Below, piece by piece: positions 1 through 7,499 of a DNA stretch of 13,060 nt. The stretch's first letter is position 1; every line of letters begins with the position of its first letter. Under the pieces are notes generated by a model. It had not been told where the DNA came from. It made no database searches and worked only from the letters and a program-made list of their open reading frames with translations. The position numbers were made by a program, and so were the translations under genes. The stretch is from an uncultured Microbacteriaceae bacterium (GTDB lineage: Bacteria > Actinomycetota > Actinomycetes > Actinomycetales > Microbacteriaceae): positions 1-13,060 of the forward strand of contig CAMLMQ010000068.1 in NCBI GenBank assembly GCA_946481135.1, written 5' to 3'.

Positions 1-653
1 TGCTCGTCATGGTGATGGTGTTCCTCATGGGCACCTTCGGGTTCAACTTCTCGGTGTTCGTCGCCACGATGGCCCGCATCGAGTTCCGGCAGGAGGCCGA
101 CGTCTTCGGCGTGCTCTCGTCGGTGCTCGCGATCGGCTCCGTCGTCGGCGCCTTGCTCGCCGCGCGCCGCGAGCGCCCACGCCTGCGCACCATCACACTC
201 GCCGCACTCGGCTTCGGCGTCGGTCTCGGGCTCGCCGCGATCGCGCCCACCCTCTGGCTGTTCGGAGCGGCCCTCGTCGTGACCGGGTTCTTCTCGCTCA
301 CGATGGTGACGACCGCGAACGCCTATGTGCAGACCACGACGCGGCCCTCCATGCGCGGACGCGTCATGGCGCTCTACATCGCGATCTTCCTCGGTGGCAC
401 CCCCCTCGGCGCCCCCATCATCGGCTGGATCGCGGATGCCTTCGGCCCCCGCTTCGCGATGGGAGCCGGCATGGCCGCCGGGCTCCTCACCGCGGCGATC
501 GGCGCGGCGTACTTCATCCGCACCCGCGAGGTGCGCGTGCGCTTCGTGCGCCGCCGCTGGCCGCTCACGCTCCAGTACGGGGTGTCCGCGACCGACCGGG
601 AGCTCGCGACGACCGAGATCGCGGTCGTCGAGGCGGAGACCCAACGGTCGTAA
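1..653 (+). CDS. MFS transporter, C-terminal half (partial, 5' end outside window)
   Basis: The reading frame is already open at the window edge (first whole codon at position 3) and ends at TAA 651-653. About 216 residues are present and the N-terminal half is missing, since a whole MFS protein has about 400 residues and 12 helices. I count about six hydrophobic segments. The stretch VMALYIAIFLGGTPLGAPII followed by a GWIADAFGPR loop is typical of the last two helices of MFS_3-type (EntS-like) drug or siderophore exporters. The tail after the last helix is basic, then polar, and cytoplasmic. It is an integral membrane proton-driven exporter by family; the substrate cannot be read. Sixteen bases separate it from the SGNH esterase gene, so the two may be co-transcribed, but nothing links the exporter to the sugar-acid pathway. 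The family is fairly sure, the substrate unknown. Confidence 0.85.
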   Translation, partial: LVMVMVFLMGTFGFNFSVFVATMARIEFRQEADVFGVLSSVLAIGSVVGALLAARRERPRLRTITLAALGFGVGLGLAAIAPTLWLFGAALVVTGFFSLTMVTTANAYVQTTTRPSMRGRVMALYIAIFLGGTPLGAPIIGWIADAFGPRFAMGAGMAAGLLTAAIGAAYFIRTREVRVRFVRRRWPLTLQYGVSATDRELATTEIAVVEAETQRS

Positions 654-669
654 GTGCCAGGATGGGGCC

Positions 670-1842
670 ATGACTTCCTGGCGACGGATGCCGCTGCCCC
701 TCGTAGAAAGCGCTTTCGCGGGCACGCTCGCGGTATCTCGGGAACGTGACGGAGTCCGCCCCGTGCGGTTGACCTCCGAGGGTCTCCGACGCGCGCCGGA
801 GGCGCTCGCACTCATGGCGCAGTTCACGAGCGGCGTACGACTGCGCATCGTGACCGACGCCGACCGCATCCGTCTGACCGCCGCCTTCACCCGATTCCAG
901 ATGGCGCACCTCCACGAACCGGGCTCCCGCGCCGAGGTGCTCGCGGAAGTCGACGGCGCGGTGGTCGCCCGCGCCGTCGCCGATCCCACCGGAGTCGTGA
1001 TCGAACGAAAGGACGGACCCTGGGCGAGGACCCCGGAAGTGATCTCGACCCTCGAGCTCGCACTCGGGGACACGGACGCGCCGCGCGCCGTCGTCCTGTG
1101 GCTGCCGACCGACGCGGCCGTCCGCGTCATCGCCCTCGAGGCGACCGGCGACGTCGTGCCTGCGGCACCCGACGCGCGACCGCGCTGGGTGCACCACGGC
1201 TCGTCGATCAGCCACGGCGGCGACGCGGCCGACGCCCTCGCGACCTGGCCCGTGCAGGCTGCTCGTGCGCTCGACGTCGACGTCGTCAACCTCGGATTCG
1301 GCGGCAACGCGATGATCGACCCTCCGACGGCGCGGGCGATCGCCCGCACACCGGCCGACGTCATCACCCTCAAGTTCGGGATCAACATCGTCACCGGCGA
1401 CGCGATGCGACGACGCGTGTTCGTTCCGGCTCTGCACGGATTCCTCGACACCGTGCGCGACGCGCATCCCGACGTGCCCGTGGTCGTCATGTCGGCGATC
1501 GTGTGCCCCGCCTTCGAGGACGTGCCGGGACCGCGTCGCATCGACGAACACGGTCGGCTCGCGGGCACGCCCCGCCCCGGCGACATCGGAGCCCTCACGC
1601 TGCGCGACACGCGCGACGCCATCGCGGAGGTGCTGGCCTCCCGTTCCGACGACACTCTGCTCACCATGGTCGACGGGCGCGAACTACTGGGCCCCGCCGA
1701 CGCCGGACTGCTCTACGACGGGGTGCACCCGGAACCGGCGGGCTACGACCTCATCGCACGACGGTTCGCGGCGGCGGCCTCCGACTCCGTCCACCCGCTC
1801 GGGGTGGCGTTCGGCGTCGCGAAGTCCCGTCACACCGACTGA
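670..1842 (+). CDS. SGNH/GDSL-family esterase (carbohydrate deacylase type)
   Basis: A 390-residue serine hydrolase. The C-terminal half carries the SGNH blocks: GSS at 177-179 (catalytic Ser179, with GSS instead of GDS), GFGGN at 209-213, GIN at 237-239, and DGVH at 350-353 (Asp350/His353 pair). The N-terminal part (about 1-165) resembles the beta-sandwich domain found ahead of such esterases, including the segment SGVRLRI. I chose ATG 670 because AGGA lies 7 nt upstream and the conserved N-terminal domain begins soon after it; the frame is open to 325, but that stretch overlaps the MFS gene. No signal peptide is visible, so it should act in the cytoplasm, probably removing acetyl or other acyl groups from imported carbohydrate. 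An operator-like palindrome sits in codons 13-16. The 3' end overlaps the convergent dehydrogenase gene by 13 nt. Family sure; substrate inferred only from context. Confidence 0.85.
   Translation: MTSWRRMPLPLVESAFAGTLAVSRERDGVRPVRLTSEGLRRAPEALALMAQFTSGVRLRIVTDADRIRLTAAFTRFQMAHLHEPGSRAEVLAEVDGAVVARAVADPTGVVIERKDGPWARTPEVISTLELALGDTDAPRAVVLWLPTDAAVRVIALEATGDVVPAAPDARPRWVHHGSSISHGGDAADALATWPVQAARALDVDVVNLGFGGNAMIDPPTARAIARTPADVITLKFGINIVTGDAMRRRVFVPALHGFLDTVRDAHPDVPVVVMSAIVCPAFEDVPGPRRIDEHGRLAGTPRPGDIGALTLRDTRDAIAEVLASRSDDTLLTMVDGRELLGPADAGLLYDGVHPEPAGYDLIARRFAAAASDSVHPLGVAFGVAKSRHTD
706..717. promoter_or_regulatory. LacI-type operator-like palindrome inside the esterase gene
   Basis: GAAAGCGCTTTC is a perfect 12-base palindrome with a central CG, as is typical of LacI-family operators. 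It matches the two intergenic sites at 9373-9384 and 10527-10538 (GAAAGCGGTTTC) at 11 of 12 positions. It lies 36 nt after the ATG of the SGNH esterase gene, where a bound repressor could block elongation. I see no convincing promoter hexamers immediately upstream. Its role as an operator is inferred. Confidence 0.5.
1791..1807. terminator. Weak hairpin near the convergent gene ends
   Basis: CCACCC (1791-1796) and GGGTGG (1802-1807) form a 6-bp GC-rich stem with a 5-nt loop. It lies inside the esterase gene, and 23 nt beyond the stop of the leftward operon. It is the only candidate terminator I see for that operon. Neither direction shows a T-tract, so this may be just coding sequence. Confidence 0.2.
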
Positions 1843-3245
1843 AGCACCCCATCGACCCGGCGCGGGATGCCGAGCGGGTTCCCGTCGCGGAGGGCCGGAG
1901 GCAAGACCTCCTGCGGCGCATCCTGGTAGACGATCGGGCGCAGGAAGCGACGCACCGCCGTCGCGCCGACCGAGGTGTGCTGTGACGTGGTGGCGGGCCA
2001 CGGCCCCCCGTGATGTTGGGACCACGTCACCGCCACGCCGGTCGGCCAGCCCGCGAACAGCACGCGACCGGCGATCGCCTCCAACCGCGGCAACACGTCG
2101 TCGACCGGCTCACCCGGGGCGGCATGCAGGGTCGCCGTCAGGCTGCCCTCCAGCGCCTCGAGCGCGATCCGCAGCTCGTCGCGGGAGCGGTAGCGCACGA
2201 GCAGCGTGAACGGTCCGAACACCTCGGCCAACAGCTCGTCGCGGTACGCGCCGAGCGTGGTCGTATCGGTCGCCACGACGACCGGGGCACCCGCGCTCCC
2301 GGCGGTGAGCACCGCCACCCCCGGAAGCGAGCGGATCCGGGCGGTGCCGTGCGCGAATCCTTCGGCGATCGAGGGCGTCAGCATCCGGGGTCTCTCCGAC
2401 ACCACGCCGTCCAGAAGGGCGGACTCCAGAACCGACCCTTCGGGCACGAACACGACGCCCGGCTTCGTGCAGAACTGACCCGATCCGAGTTGGAACGACG
2501 CCGCAAGCCCCGCCGCGAGCTCCTCGCCGCGGGTCGCATCGGCGTGTGCCGTCACGACCACCGGGTTGATGCTGCCGAGCTCTCCGAAGAAGGGAATGGG
2601 CACCGGCCGCGACGCCGCGCGATCGTGCAGCGCCCGTCCTCCGGCGAGCGAACCCGTGAAGGCGACAGCTGTCGTCACGGCGTGGTCGACGAGCTCCAGT
2701 CCCGCCGCGAAGCCCTCGACCACCGCGAACGCCCCGGGCGGCGCTCCGGCCGCCTCGAGTGCCTCGCGCGCAAGCTCGGCCGTGCGGCGGGAGAGCCGAG
2801 GGTGTCCGGGATGCGCCTTCACCACGACCGGACAGCCGACGGCGAGAGCCGACGCGGTGTCGCCGCCGACCACGGAGAAGGCGAACGGGAAGTTCGAGGC
2901 CGCGAACACCGCGACCGGCCCGAGCGGCCGCAGCACGCGACGCAGGTCCGGGCGCGGCGGGGCGGCCTCCGGCACGGCGTGGTCGATCGTCGCCTCGAGA
3001 TAGGACCCCTCCACGACGACCGCCGCGAACATCCTCAGCTGGGACGTGGTGCGCGCGATCTCGCCGCGTAGCCGCCCCTCCCCGAGGCCGGTCTCCTCGT
3101 CGGCGATCACCACGAGTTCGTCGGCCGCCGCGTCGATCCGATCTGCGAGCGCCACGAGCCAGCCGGCCCTCTCGGCATCCGTCGCCCTGCGCATCGGCGC
3201 GGCTGCGCTCTCCGCCCGTGCCATCAGCTCGTCCAGGTCTGTCAT
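1830..3245 (-). CDS. Alpha-ketoglutarate semialdehyde (2,5-dioxovalerate) dehydrogenase
   Basis: A 471-residue aldehyde dehydrogenase that oxidises 2,5-dioxopentanoate to 2-oxoglutarate with NAD(P)+, the last step of oxidative hexuronate and pentose pathways. The fold's key residues are all visible: Asn118 in FAASNFPFAF, Lys143 in VVVKAHPGHP, Glu222 in FGELGSINP and the nucleophile Cys259 in SGQFCTKPG. The Lys-Ala-His-Pro-Gly-His-Pro and Phe-Gly-Glu-Leu-Gly-Ser-Ile-Asn-Pro signatures are those of the KGSADH subgroup rather than of betaine or succinate semialdehyde dehydrogenases. ATG 3245 was chosen because it overlaps the enolase-family stop as ATGA and has GGAGGA 9 nt upstream; the frame continues upstream only as a shadow. 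It is the last gene of the leftward operon, directly after the two dehydratase-type genes that would make its substrate. The product is cytoplasmic. Cofactor preference cannot be told. Confidence 0.9.
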   Translation of the reverse strand: MTDLDELMARAESAAAPMRRATDAERAGWLVALADRIDAAADELVVIADEETGLGEGRLRGEIARTTSQLRMFAAVVVEGSYLEATIDHAVPEAAPPRPDLRRVLRPLGPVAVFAASNFPFAFSVVGGDTASALAVGCPVVVKAHPGHPRLSRRTAELAREALEAAGAPPGAFAVVEGFAAGLELVDHAVTTAVAFTGSLAGGRALHDRAASRPVPIPFFGELGSINPVVVTAHADATRGEELAAGLAASFQLGSGQFCTKPGVVFVPEGSVLESALLDGVVSERPRMLTPSIAEGFAHGTARIRSLPGVAVLTAGSAGAPVVVATDTTTLGAYRDELLAEVFGPFTLLVRYRSRDELRIALEALEGSLTATLHAAPGEPVDDVLPRLEAIAGRVLFAGWPTGVAVTWSQHHGGPWPATTSQHTSVGATAVRRFLRPIVYQDAPQEVLPPALRDGNPLGIPRRVDGVLQSV

Positions 3246-4336
3246 CTCGCGCCGTCCTCCTTGTGGTCCGGACCGCCGGCCCGGAAGACCATTCCGAGTC
3301 CCAGGTCGGGACCGCCGCTGGCCCACCCGCCTTCGACACGCACCCCGCTCGCTCGGACGAGCGCCCCGAGGTCGGCGAACCCGGCATCTTCGACGTCTTC
3401 GACCCAGGTCGTCTCGGGTAGCACGAAGGCGAGCTGGGCCGAGAGCTCGGGCAGCAGGTGCGGCGCCACCTCGACGCCGTGCTCTCGAGCGAGATCGGCG
3501 ATCTCGAGGAACGGTGTGATGCCGCCGACTCGCACGACGTTCGGCTGCACGACGTCGACCACGCCCGCCTCCAGCATGTCGCGGAAGCGGTGCACCGTGT
3601 GCAGGTTCTCGCCGACCGCGATCCGCAGTCCGGTACGCGCGCGGAGTTCCCGGTGCGCCGCGAGGTCGTCGGCCCGGAGCGGTTCCTCGATCCAGAGCGG
3701 ATCCACCTCCGACAGCACCGTCAGCGCGCTCGTCGCCCGATCGAGGTCCCACCGCTGGTTGGCGTCGATCATGAGCCCGCGGTCGGGTCCGAGCACCTCA
3801 CGCACCGCCGTCAGCCGGTCGAGATCCTCGGCCGGGTCGGGTTTGCCGACCTTGACCTTCACCGCCGTGCAGCCGGCGTCGACCCACCGCCGAACCTGCG
3901 CGACGAGGTCGGCGATCGAGTAGTGCAGGTTGACGCCGGACCCGTAGACGGGCTGGCGTTCGTGCCGTCGTCCGAGGAGTTCAGGCAGGCCCACCCCCCG
4001 GCCACGGGCACGGAGATCCCAGAGCGCCAGGTCGATGCCGGCGAGCGCGATCGTGGTGACGCCCCCACCGCCCGCCTCATGCACGTGCTCCCAGAGTTCC
4101 CGCCAGATCGCCGGGTCGGCGTCGCGGCCGACCGCCGCGGGGCCGAGGTGATCGTCGAGCATCGCCTGCACCGCACCGGCTCCGATGGTCGGGGTCCATG
4201 AGAAGCCGTGCCCCGTCATCCCGTCATCGGTCGTGACGTCGACGGCGACGACGTGCACCTCACGCACTTCGGAACCCCACGGCCGACTGAGGGGGATGCT
4301 CAGCCGCCGCGTGGCGACGCGCGCGATCCGGTTCAC
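3242..4336 (-). CDS. Enolase-superfamily (mandelate racemase/muconate lactonizing) acid-sugar dehydratase or cycloisomerase
   Basis: A 364-residue protein with the usual N-terminal capping domain and a TIM barrel. Visible active-site residues are the Lys-x-Lys pair K160/K162 (AVKVKVG), Mg2+ ligands Asp191 (MIDANQ), Glu217 (WIEEP) and Glu243 (VGENLHT), and His293 (APHLLPEL). A Glu third ligand fits the mandelate racemase subgroup. The position that normally supplies the Asp of the His-Asp dyad (QPD) is Asn266 here (QPNVVRVGG), which is odd. In context it should convert an aldarate, or directly an aldarolactone as galactarolactone cycloisomerase does, to the keto-deoxy-aldarate used by the neighbouring KdgD-type enzyme. 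GTG 4336 overlaps the upstream stop as GTGA and has no clear ribosome site, implying translational coupling; the 3' end overlaps the dehydrogenase start as ATGA. Superfamily certain, exact reaction open. Confidence 0.85.
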   Translation of the reverse strand: MNRIARVATRRLSIPLSRPWGSEVREVHVVAVDVTTDDGMTGHGFSWTPTIGAGAVQAMLDDHLGPAAVGRDADPAIWRELWEHVHEAGGGGVTTIALAGIDLALWDLRARGRGVGLPELLGRRHERQPVYGSGVNLHYSIADLVAQVRRWVDAGCTAVKVKVGKPDPAEDLDRLTAVREVLGPDRGLMIDANQRWDLDRATSALTVLSEVDPLWIEEPLRADDLAAHRELRARTGLRIAVGENLHTVHRFRDMLEAGVVDVVQPNVVRVGGITPFLEIADLAREHGVEVAPHLLPELSAQLAFVLPETTWVEDVEDAGFADLGALVRASGVRVEGGWASGGPDLGLGMVFRAGGPDHKEDGAR

Positions 4337-5250
4337 GATGCGGCGAGCTCGCGGCCGAGCGCGAGCAGCTCCCGCAGACGCTCCGTCTGACCCGCATCCG
4401 GATCGGCGAGCGGCGGGCGCACGGGACCGACGTCGAGTCCCGAGAGGCGCAGGCCCGCCTTGATGAGCGCGACCGCGAAGCCCGGCGTCTCGTCGCGGAG
4501 CCGCACGAGCGGAGCGTAGAACCCGTCGAGCAGGCGACGCTGGCGCTCGCCGTCGCCGTGCCGGTACGCCCGGTAGAAGGCGTTCGCGATGTCGGGCGCC
4601 ATGGCGAACACCGCCGACGAGTAGAGCGGGACGCCGATCGCGCGATACGCCGGCTGGCTGAGCTCGGCCGTCAGCAGGCCGTTGAAGAACAGCACCTCGG
4701 GGCGCGCCGCCCGCGCCGCCTCGAGCACGAACGCCTGCGCGAGGGCGATGTCACCGACGCCGTCCTTGAAGCCCGCGACGCGCGGGTTCGCCAGCAGCCG
4801 CGCGACGGTCGACACGCTGAGCGCCGCGCTGCCTCGGTGATAGACCACGACGGGCAGCGACGTTGCGGCGAGCACCGCCTCGACGTAGGCGACGAGACCG
4901 TGCTGCGGCCCCGACACGAGGTAGGGCGGCATGAGGAGCAGGCCCTGGGCACCCCGCCGCTCGGCGACTCGGGCGCACGCGATCGCGTGCCCGAGAGGCC
5001 CCCCGGCACCGGCGATGACCGGGACGCGGCGGGCGGTCCCCTCGATGGCGGCGGAGAGCGCCACCTCGTACTCGTCGAGAGAGAGCGCGTGGAACTCCCC
5101 GGTGCCGCACACGGCGAACACGCCGCCCGGGCCGGCGTCGACGCCCGATGCCACATGGGTACGCACGGTGTCGGCATCCACCGACCCATCCGGAGCGAAC
5201 GCGGTCACGGGGAAGAACAGCACCCCGTCGGCGAACGACAGCTCAGGCAT
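4333..5250 (-). CDS. kdgD: 5-dehydro-4-deoxyglucarate dehydratase (KdgD type, DHDPS family)
   Basis: A 305-residue class I aldolase-fold enzyme of the DapA/NAL superfamily. The Schiff-base lysine is Lys162 in GFKDGVGDI, the conserved tyrosine is Tyr137 in VVVYHR, and the substrate-binding loop is GTGEF at 49-53. GGVFAVCGTGEF, FKDGVGDI and the C-terminal GPVRPPL segment are characteristic of KdgD, which dehydrates and decarboxylates 5-dehydro-4-deoxyglucarate to 2,5-dioxopentanoate plus CO2 (EC 4.2.1.41), rather than of true dihydrodipicolinate synthase. ATG 5250 has GGAGG 9 nt upstream and overlaps the preceding gene's end by 8 nt; the frame upstream of it is a shadow. The product is the substrate of the semialdehyde dehydrogenase two genes downstream. 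The chief alternative is the related L-2-keto-3-deoxyarabonate dehydratase of pentose oxidation, which would also feed the same dehydrogenase. Confidence 0.85.
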   Translation of the reverse strand: MPELSFADGVLFFPVTAFAPDGSVDADTVRTHVASGVDAGPGGVFAVCGTGEFHALSLDEYEVALSAAIEGTARRVPVIAGAGGPLGHAIACARVAERRGAQGLLLMPPYLVSGPQHGLVAYVEAVLAATSLPVVVYHRGSAALSVSTVARLLANPRVAGFKDGVGDIALAQAFVLEAARAARPEVLFFNGLLTAELSQPAYRAIGVPLYSSAVFAMAPDIANAFYRAYRHGDGERQRRLLDGFYAPLVRLRDETPGFAVALIKAGLRLSGLDVGPVRPPLADPDAGQTERLRELLALGRELAAS

Positions 5251-6145
5251 CCTCGACGACCTCCGCGAGTTCGGTGCGCCACGTTCGGCGCGCGCGCCAC
5301 CCGAGCAGTCGCTCGGCCTTGGCGCTGGAGAAGACCGCGGACTCGGGGCCGAGTCGACCGGTCGCCCCGGCCGTCCTGGGGACGAACTCCGCCAGCGCGT
5401 CCACGACCGACCCGCGCACGAGCGAGTCGGGCGCGCCGACGAAGAAGACGTCTCCCGCCGGCAGCGGCTCCGCCCGCTCGAGCCAGAGGCGCACGAACTC
5501 GCCCGCATCGCGCGCATCCACGTAGTTGAAGAGAGCCACCGCGGCGAGCGCCGGGTCGTCGAGTCGCTCGAGGATGGTGTGACCCTGCTGGGTGGGCGAG
5601 CCCCGCCACTCCTCGGGCGCGACCACATAGCAGGGGCGGAAGGCGCCGACCCGCGGTCCGTCCGGGTAGCGGCGCGCGTACATCGCGCCGAGCTCCTCGA
5701 CCGCGAGCTTCGAGACGGCGTACCCGTTCCAGGGGGCGACCGGATGCTCCTCGTCCAAGGGGAAATAGCGCGGCGTCCAGCCTCCGGGAGCCCCGTAGCC
5801 GACGACGGTCGGGCTCGACGCGAGCAGCACCGCGCCGACCCCGCCCGCGACGGCGGCGTCGAGCACCGCGAGCGCGAGCCGCGTGTTGACGGCGAAGGTC
5901 TCGTCGTCGGGCAGCAGACCCGGGTACGGGATGGCGGCGAGATGCACGATCCCGTCGGGGGAGTGCCGATCGACGAGCTCGCGCGCGAGGTCCGGTTCGG
6001 CGAGATCGGCGACGACCTGCGTCGCAGGAAACTCGCCGACCGTCGCCGTGTCGACCGAGACGACGTCATGGCCGGCCTCGGCGAGCACCGTGACGACGCT
6101 GCGGCCGAGGCGTCCCGCACCACCGGTCACGAGATAGCGGCTCAC
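5243..6145 (-). CDS. Extended SDR, NAD-dependent epimerase/dehydratase family, uronate dehydrogenase-like
   Basis: A 300-residue Rossmann-fold protein. The cofactor motif GGAGRLG is at 8-14, the active-site serine region is LASSPTVVGY (110-117) and the catalytic pair is Tyr142/Lys146 (YAVSK). The segment DGIVHLAAI at 64-72 is the usual second strand region of the family. The N-terminus, with VTGGAGRLG, and the short C-terminus resemble bacterial uronate dehydrogenase (EC 1.1.1.203), which oxidises glucuronate or galacturonate to the aldarolactone with NAD+. That reaction is exactly what would feed the enolase-family and KdgD-type enzymes encoded next. A nucleotide-sugar epimerase is the alternative, but the operon contains no nucleotide-sugar genes. 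The GTG 6145 start overlaps the oxidoreductase stop as GTGA, with only a weak GGGGG upstream. Family sure, uronate activity inferred from context. Confidence 0.75.
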   Translation of the reverse strand: MSRYLVTGGAGRLGRSVVTVLAEAGHDVVSVDTATVGEFPATQVVADLAEPDLARELVDRHSPDGIVHLAAIPYPGLLPDDETFAVNTRLALAVLDAAVAGGVGAVLLASSPTVVGYGAPGGWTPRYFPLDEEHPVAPWNGYAVSKLAVEELGAMYARRYPDGPRVGAFRPCYVVAPEEWRGSPTQQGHTILERLDDPALAAVALFNYVDARDAGEFVRLWLERAEPLPAGDVFFVGAPDSLVRGSVVDALAEFVPRTAGATGRLGPESAVFSSAKAERLLGWRARRTWRTELAEVVEDA

Positions 6146-7494
6146 GTGTCACCCCCGGGCTGCACCTCGGCGCGAGCCGGGCCGAGGTCGAGATCGAGCG
6201 GGCGCACGGCCTGCCCGGTCTCGAGCGACCGGTTGCCGGCAAGCCCCACGACGACGGAGCGGATGCCGTCGGTCCACGTGGCGGCACGCGCGAGCGGGTC
6301 GCCGGTCGGTCCCGCGAACACCTCGGCGAGCAGCAGCGAGTCACCGCCGCCGTGGCCGCCGTCCCCCGCGGGGATGTCGATCTCCCGGGCCTGCTCGAAG
6401 TGGCGTTGCACGACGAGCCGCTCGCCGACGGGACGGGTCTCCTCGCCCACCACGTCGTCCGGACGCGCGCTCGGGTCGACCACGGCGTGTCCGTCGGCGT
6501 CCAGCAGCACCGCCCCGCGCTCGACGACCGTGAGTTCGGCGCGCCCGGCCGTGCCGTTGACGGCGACGGTGTAGCCCTCCCACGGCGAGTGGGCATTGAG
6601 CGCGTACGACATCGTCGCTCCCGCGGCGTAGTCGACGACGAGGGCCAGGTTGTCCTCGATCGTGATCCCGGCGTCGAAGACGTCGCGGTCGCGCAGGTAC
6701 CCGTCGTGGGTCTCCTGCTCGTAATAGAGGCCGCGCAGCGTCTCGTCGCGCCTGAGGTCGAGGCTGAAGCCGTCGCGCAGCGGCGAGTCCGTCGTGCCGC
6801 GGTCGGGGCGCGGACCGAGTCCCCGTGACGCCGCGGCCTCGGCCCCGTAGAACCGCAGGCCCCCGCTCGCGTAGACCCGGGTCGGCAGGCTGTCGAGCCA
6901 CCAGTTCACGAGGTCGAAGTGGTGCGTCGACTTGTGCACGAGAAGGCCTCCGGAGGTGCTCTTGTCCCGGTGCCAACGGCGGAAGTAGTCGGCGCCGTGC
7001 GCCGTGTCGAGCACCCATTCGAAGTGCACGCTCGTCACCCGACCGATCTCTCCCGAGGCGATGAGCTGCTTCAGTGCGGTGTTGCGGGGGGCATAGCGGT
7101 AGTTGAAGGTCACCGTGACCGAGCGCCCGGTGCGCGCCACCGCCTCGGCGATCGACCGCACGCCCTCCTCGCTCGTGGTGAGCGGCTTCTCGACCACGAC
7201 ATCCGCCCCCGCGTCGAGCGCGGCGACGATGTAGCGCGCGTGGGTCACGTCGGGAGAGGTGACGATGACCCGGTCGATGCGCTGGGTCCGCACGACCTCC
7301 GCGAGGTCGGCCGCCTCGAAGCGGGCCGGGGTGCCGAGCGCGGGCACCCGGGCGAGCGACCAGTCGAGTCGGCCGGGGTTCGGGTCGGACCACGCGACCA
7401 GCTCCGCCGAGTCGGCGTGCGGGTCGGCGATCGCATCGAGGTACATCTGGGCACGCGAGCCCACGCCCACGAGGGCGTAACGGTGGCGGGTCAT
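6142..7494 (-). CDS. Gfo/Idh/MocA-family oxidoreductase
   Basis: A 450-residue NAD(P)-dependent oxidoreductase, longer than the usual 330-390 of the family. The N-terminal Rossmann domain starts with LVGVGSRAQMY (8-18); the diagnostic EKP motif is at 102-104 (VVVEKPLTT); the C-terminal domain carries HKSTHHFD at 187-194, where His and Asp sit in the active site. Extra length lies around residues 215-270, a charged loop between the catalytic helix and the beta-sheet. Members oxidise sugar or inositol hydroxyls, and some cleave glycosides by transient C3 oxidation. The start is ATG 7494, five bases after the permease stop, in TAGGAGCCATG; the GGAG is unusually close (2 nt), so coupling to the permease is likely. 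No signal peptide, hence cytoplasmic. It probably acts on the imported sugar before or beside the uronate dehydrogenase-like enzyme; the substrate is unknown. Confidence 0.85.
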   Translation of the reverse strand: MTRHRYALVGVGSRAQMYLDAIADPHADSAELVAWSDPNPGRLDWSLARVPALGTPARFEAADLAEVVRTQRIDRVIVTSPDVTHARYIVAALDAGADVVVEKPLTTSEEGVRSIAEAVARTGRSVTVTFNYRYAPRNTALKQLIASGEIGRVTSVHFEWVLDTAHGADYFRRWHRDKSTSGGLLVHKSTHHFDLVNWWLDSLPTRVYASGGLRFYGAEAAASRGLGPRPDRGTTDSPLRDGFSLDLRRDETLRGLYYEQETHDGYLRDRDVFDAGITIEDNLALVVDYAAGATMSYALNAHSPWEGYTVAVNGTAGRAELTVVERGAVLLDADGHAVVDPSARPDDVVGEETRPVGERLVVQRHFEQAREIDIPAGDGGHGGGDSLLLAEVFAGPTGDPLARAATWTDGIRSVVVGLAGNRSLETGQAVRPLDLDLGPARAEVQPGGDT

Positions 7495-7499
7495 GGCTC

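Noticed and set aside
325..669. Extension of the esterase frame upstream of 670
   Set aside because: The stretch is out of frame with the MFS gene on the same strand and translates into an Arg/Ser/Pro-rich shadow; the family-like sequence starts only after 670.
2010..3071. 353-codon plus-strand open frame opposite the semialdehyde dehydrogenase
   Set aside because: Arg/His-rich low-complexity translation with no motif, while the minus strand encodes an intact dehydrogenase with all catalytic residues.
3246..3752. N-terminal extension of the semialdehyde dehydrogenase
   Set aside because: It is the shadow of the enolase-family gene, rich in Arg/Gly; the ATG at 3245 with GGAGGA and ATGA overlap is much better.
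5251..6123. N-terminal extension of the KdgD-type enzyme
   Set aside because: It is a Ser/Arg-rich shadow of the uronate dehydrogenase-like gene in another frame.
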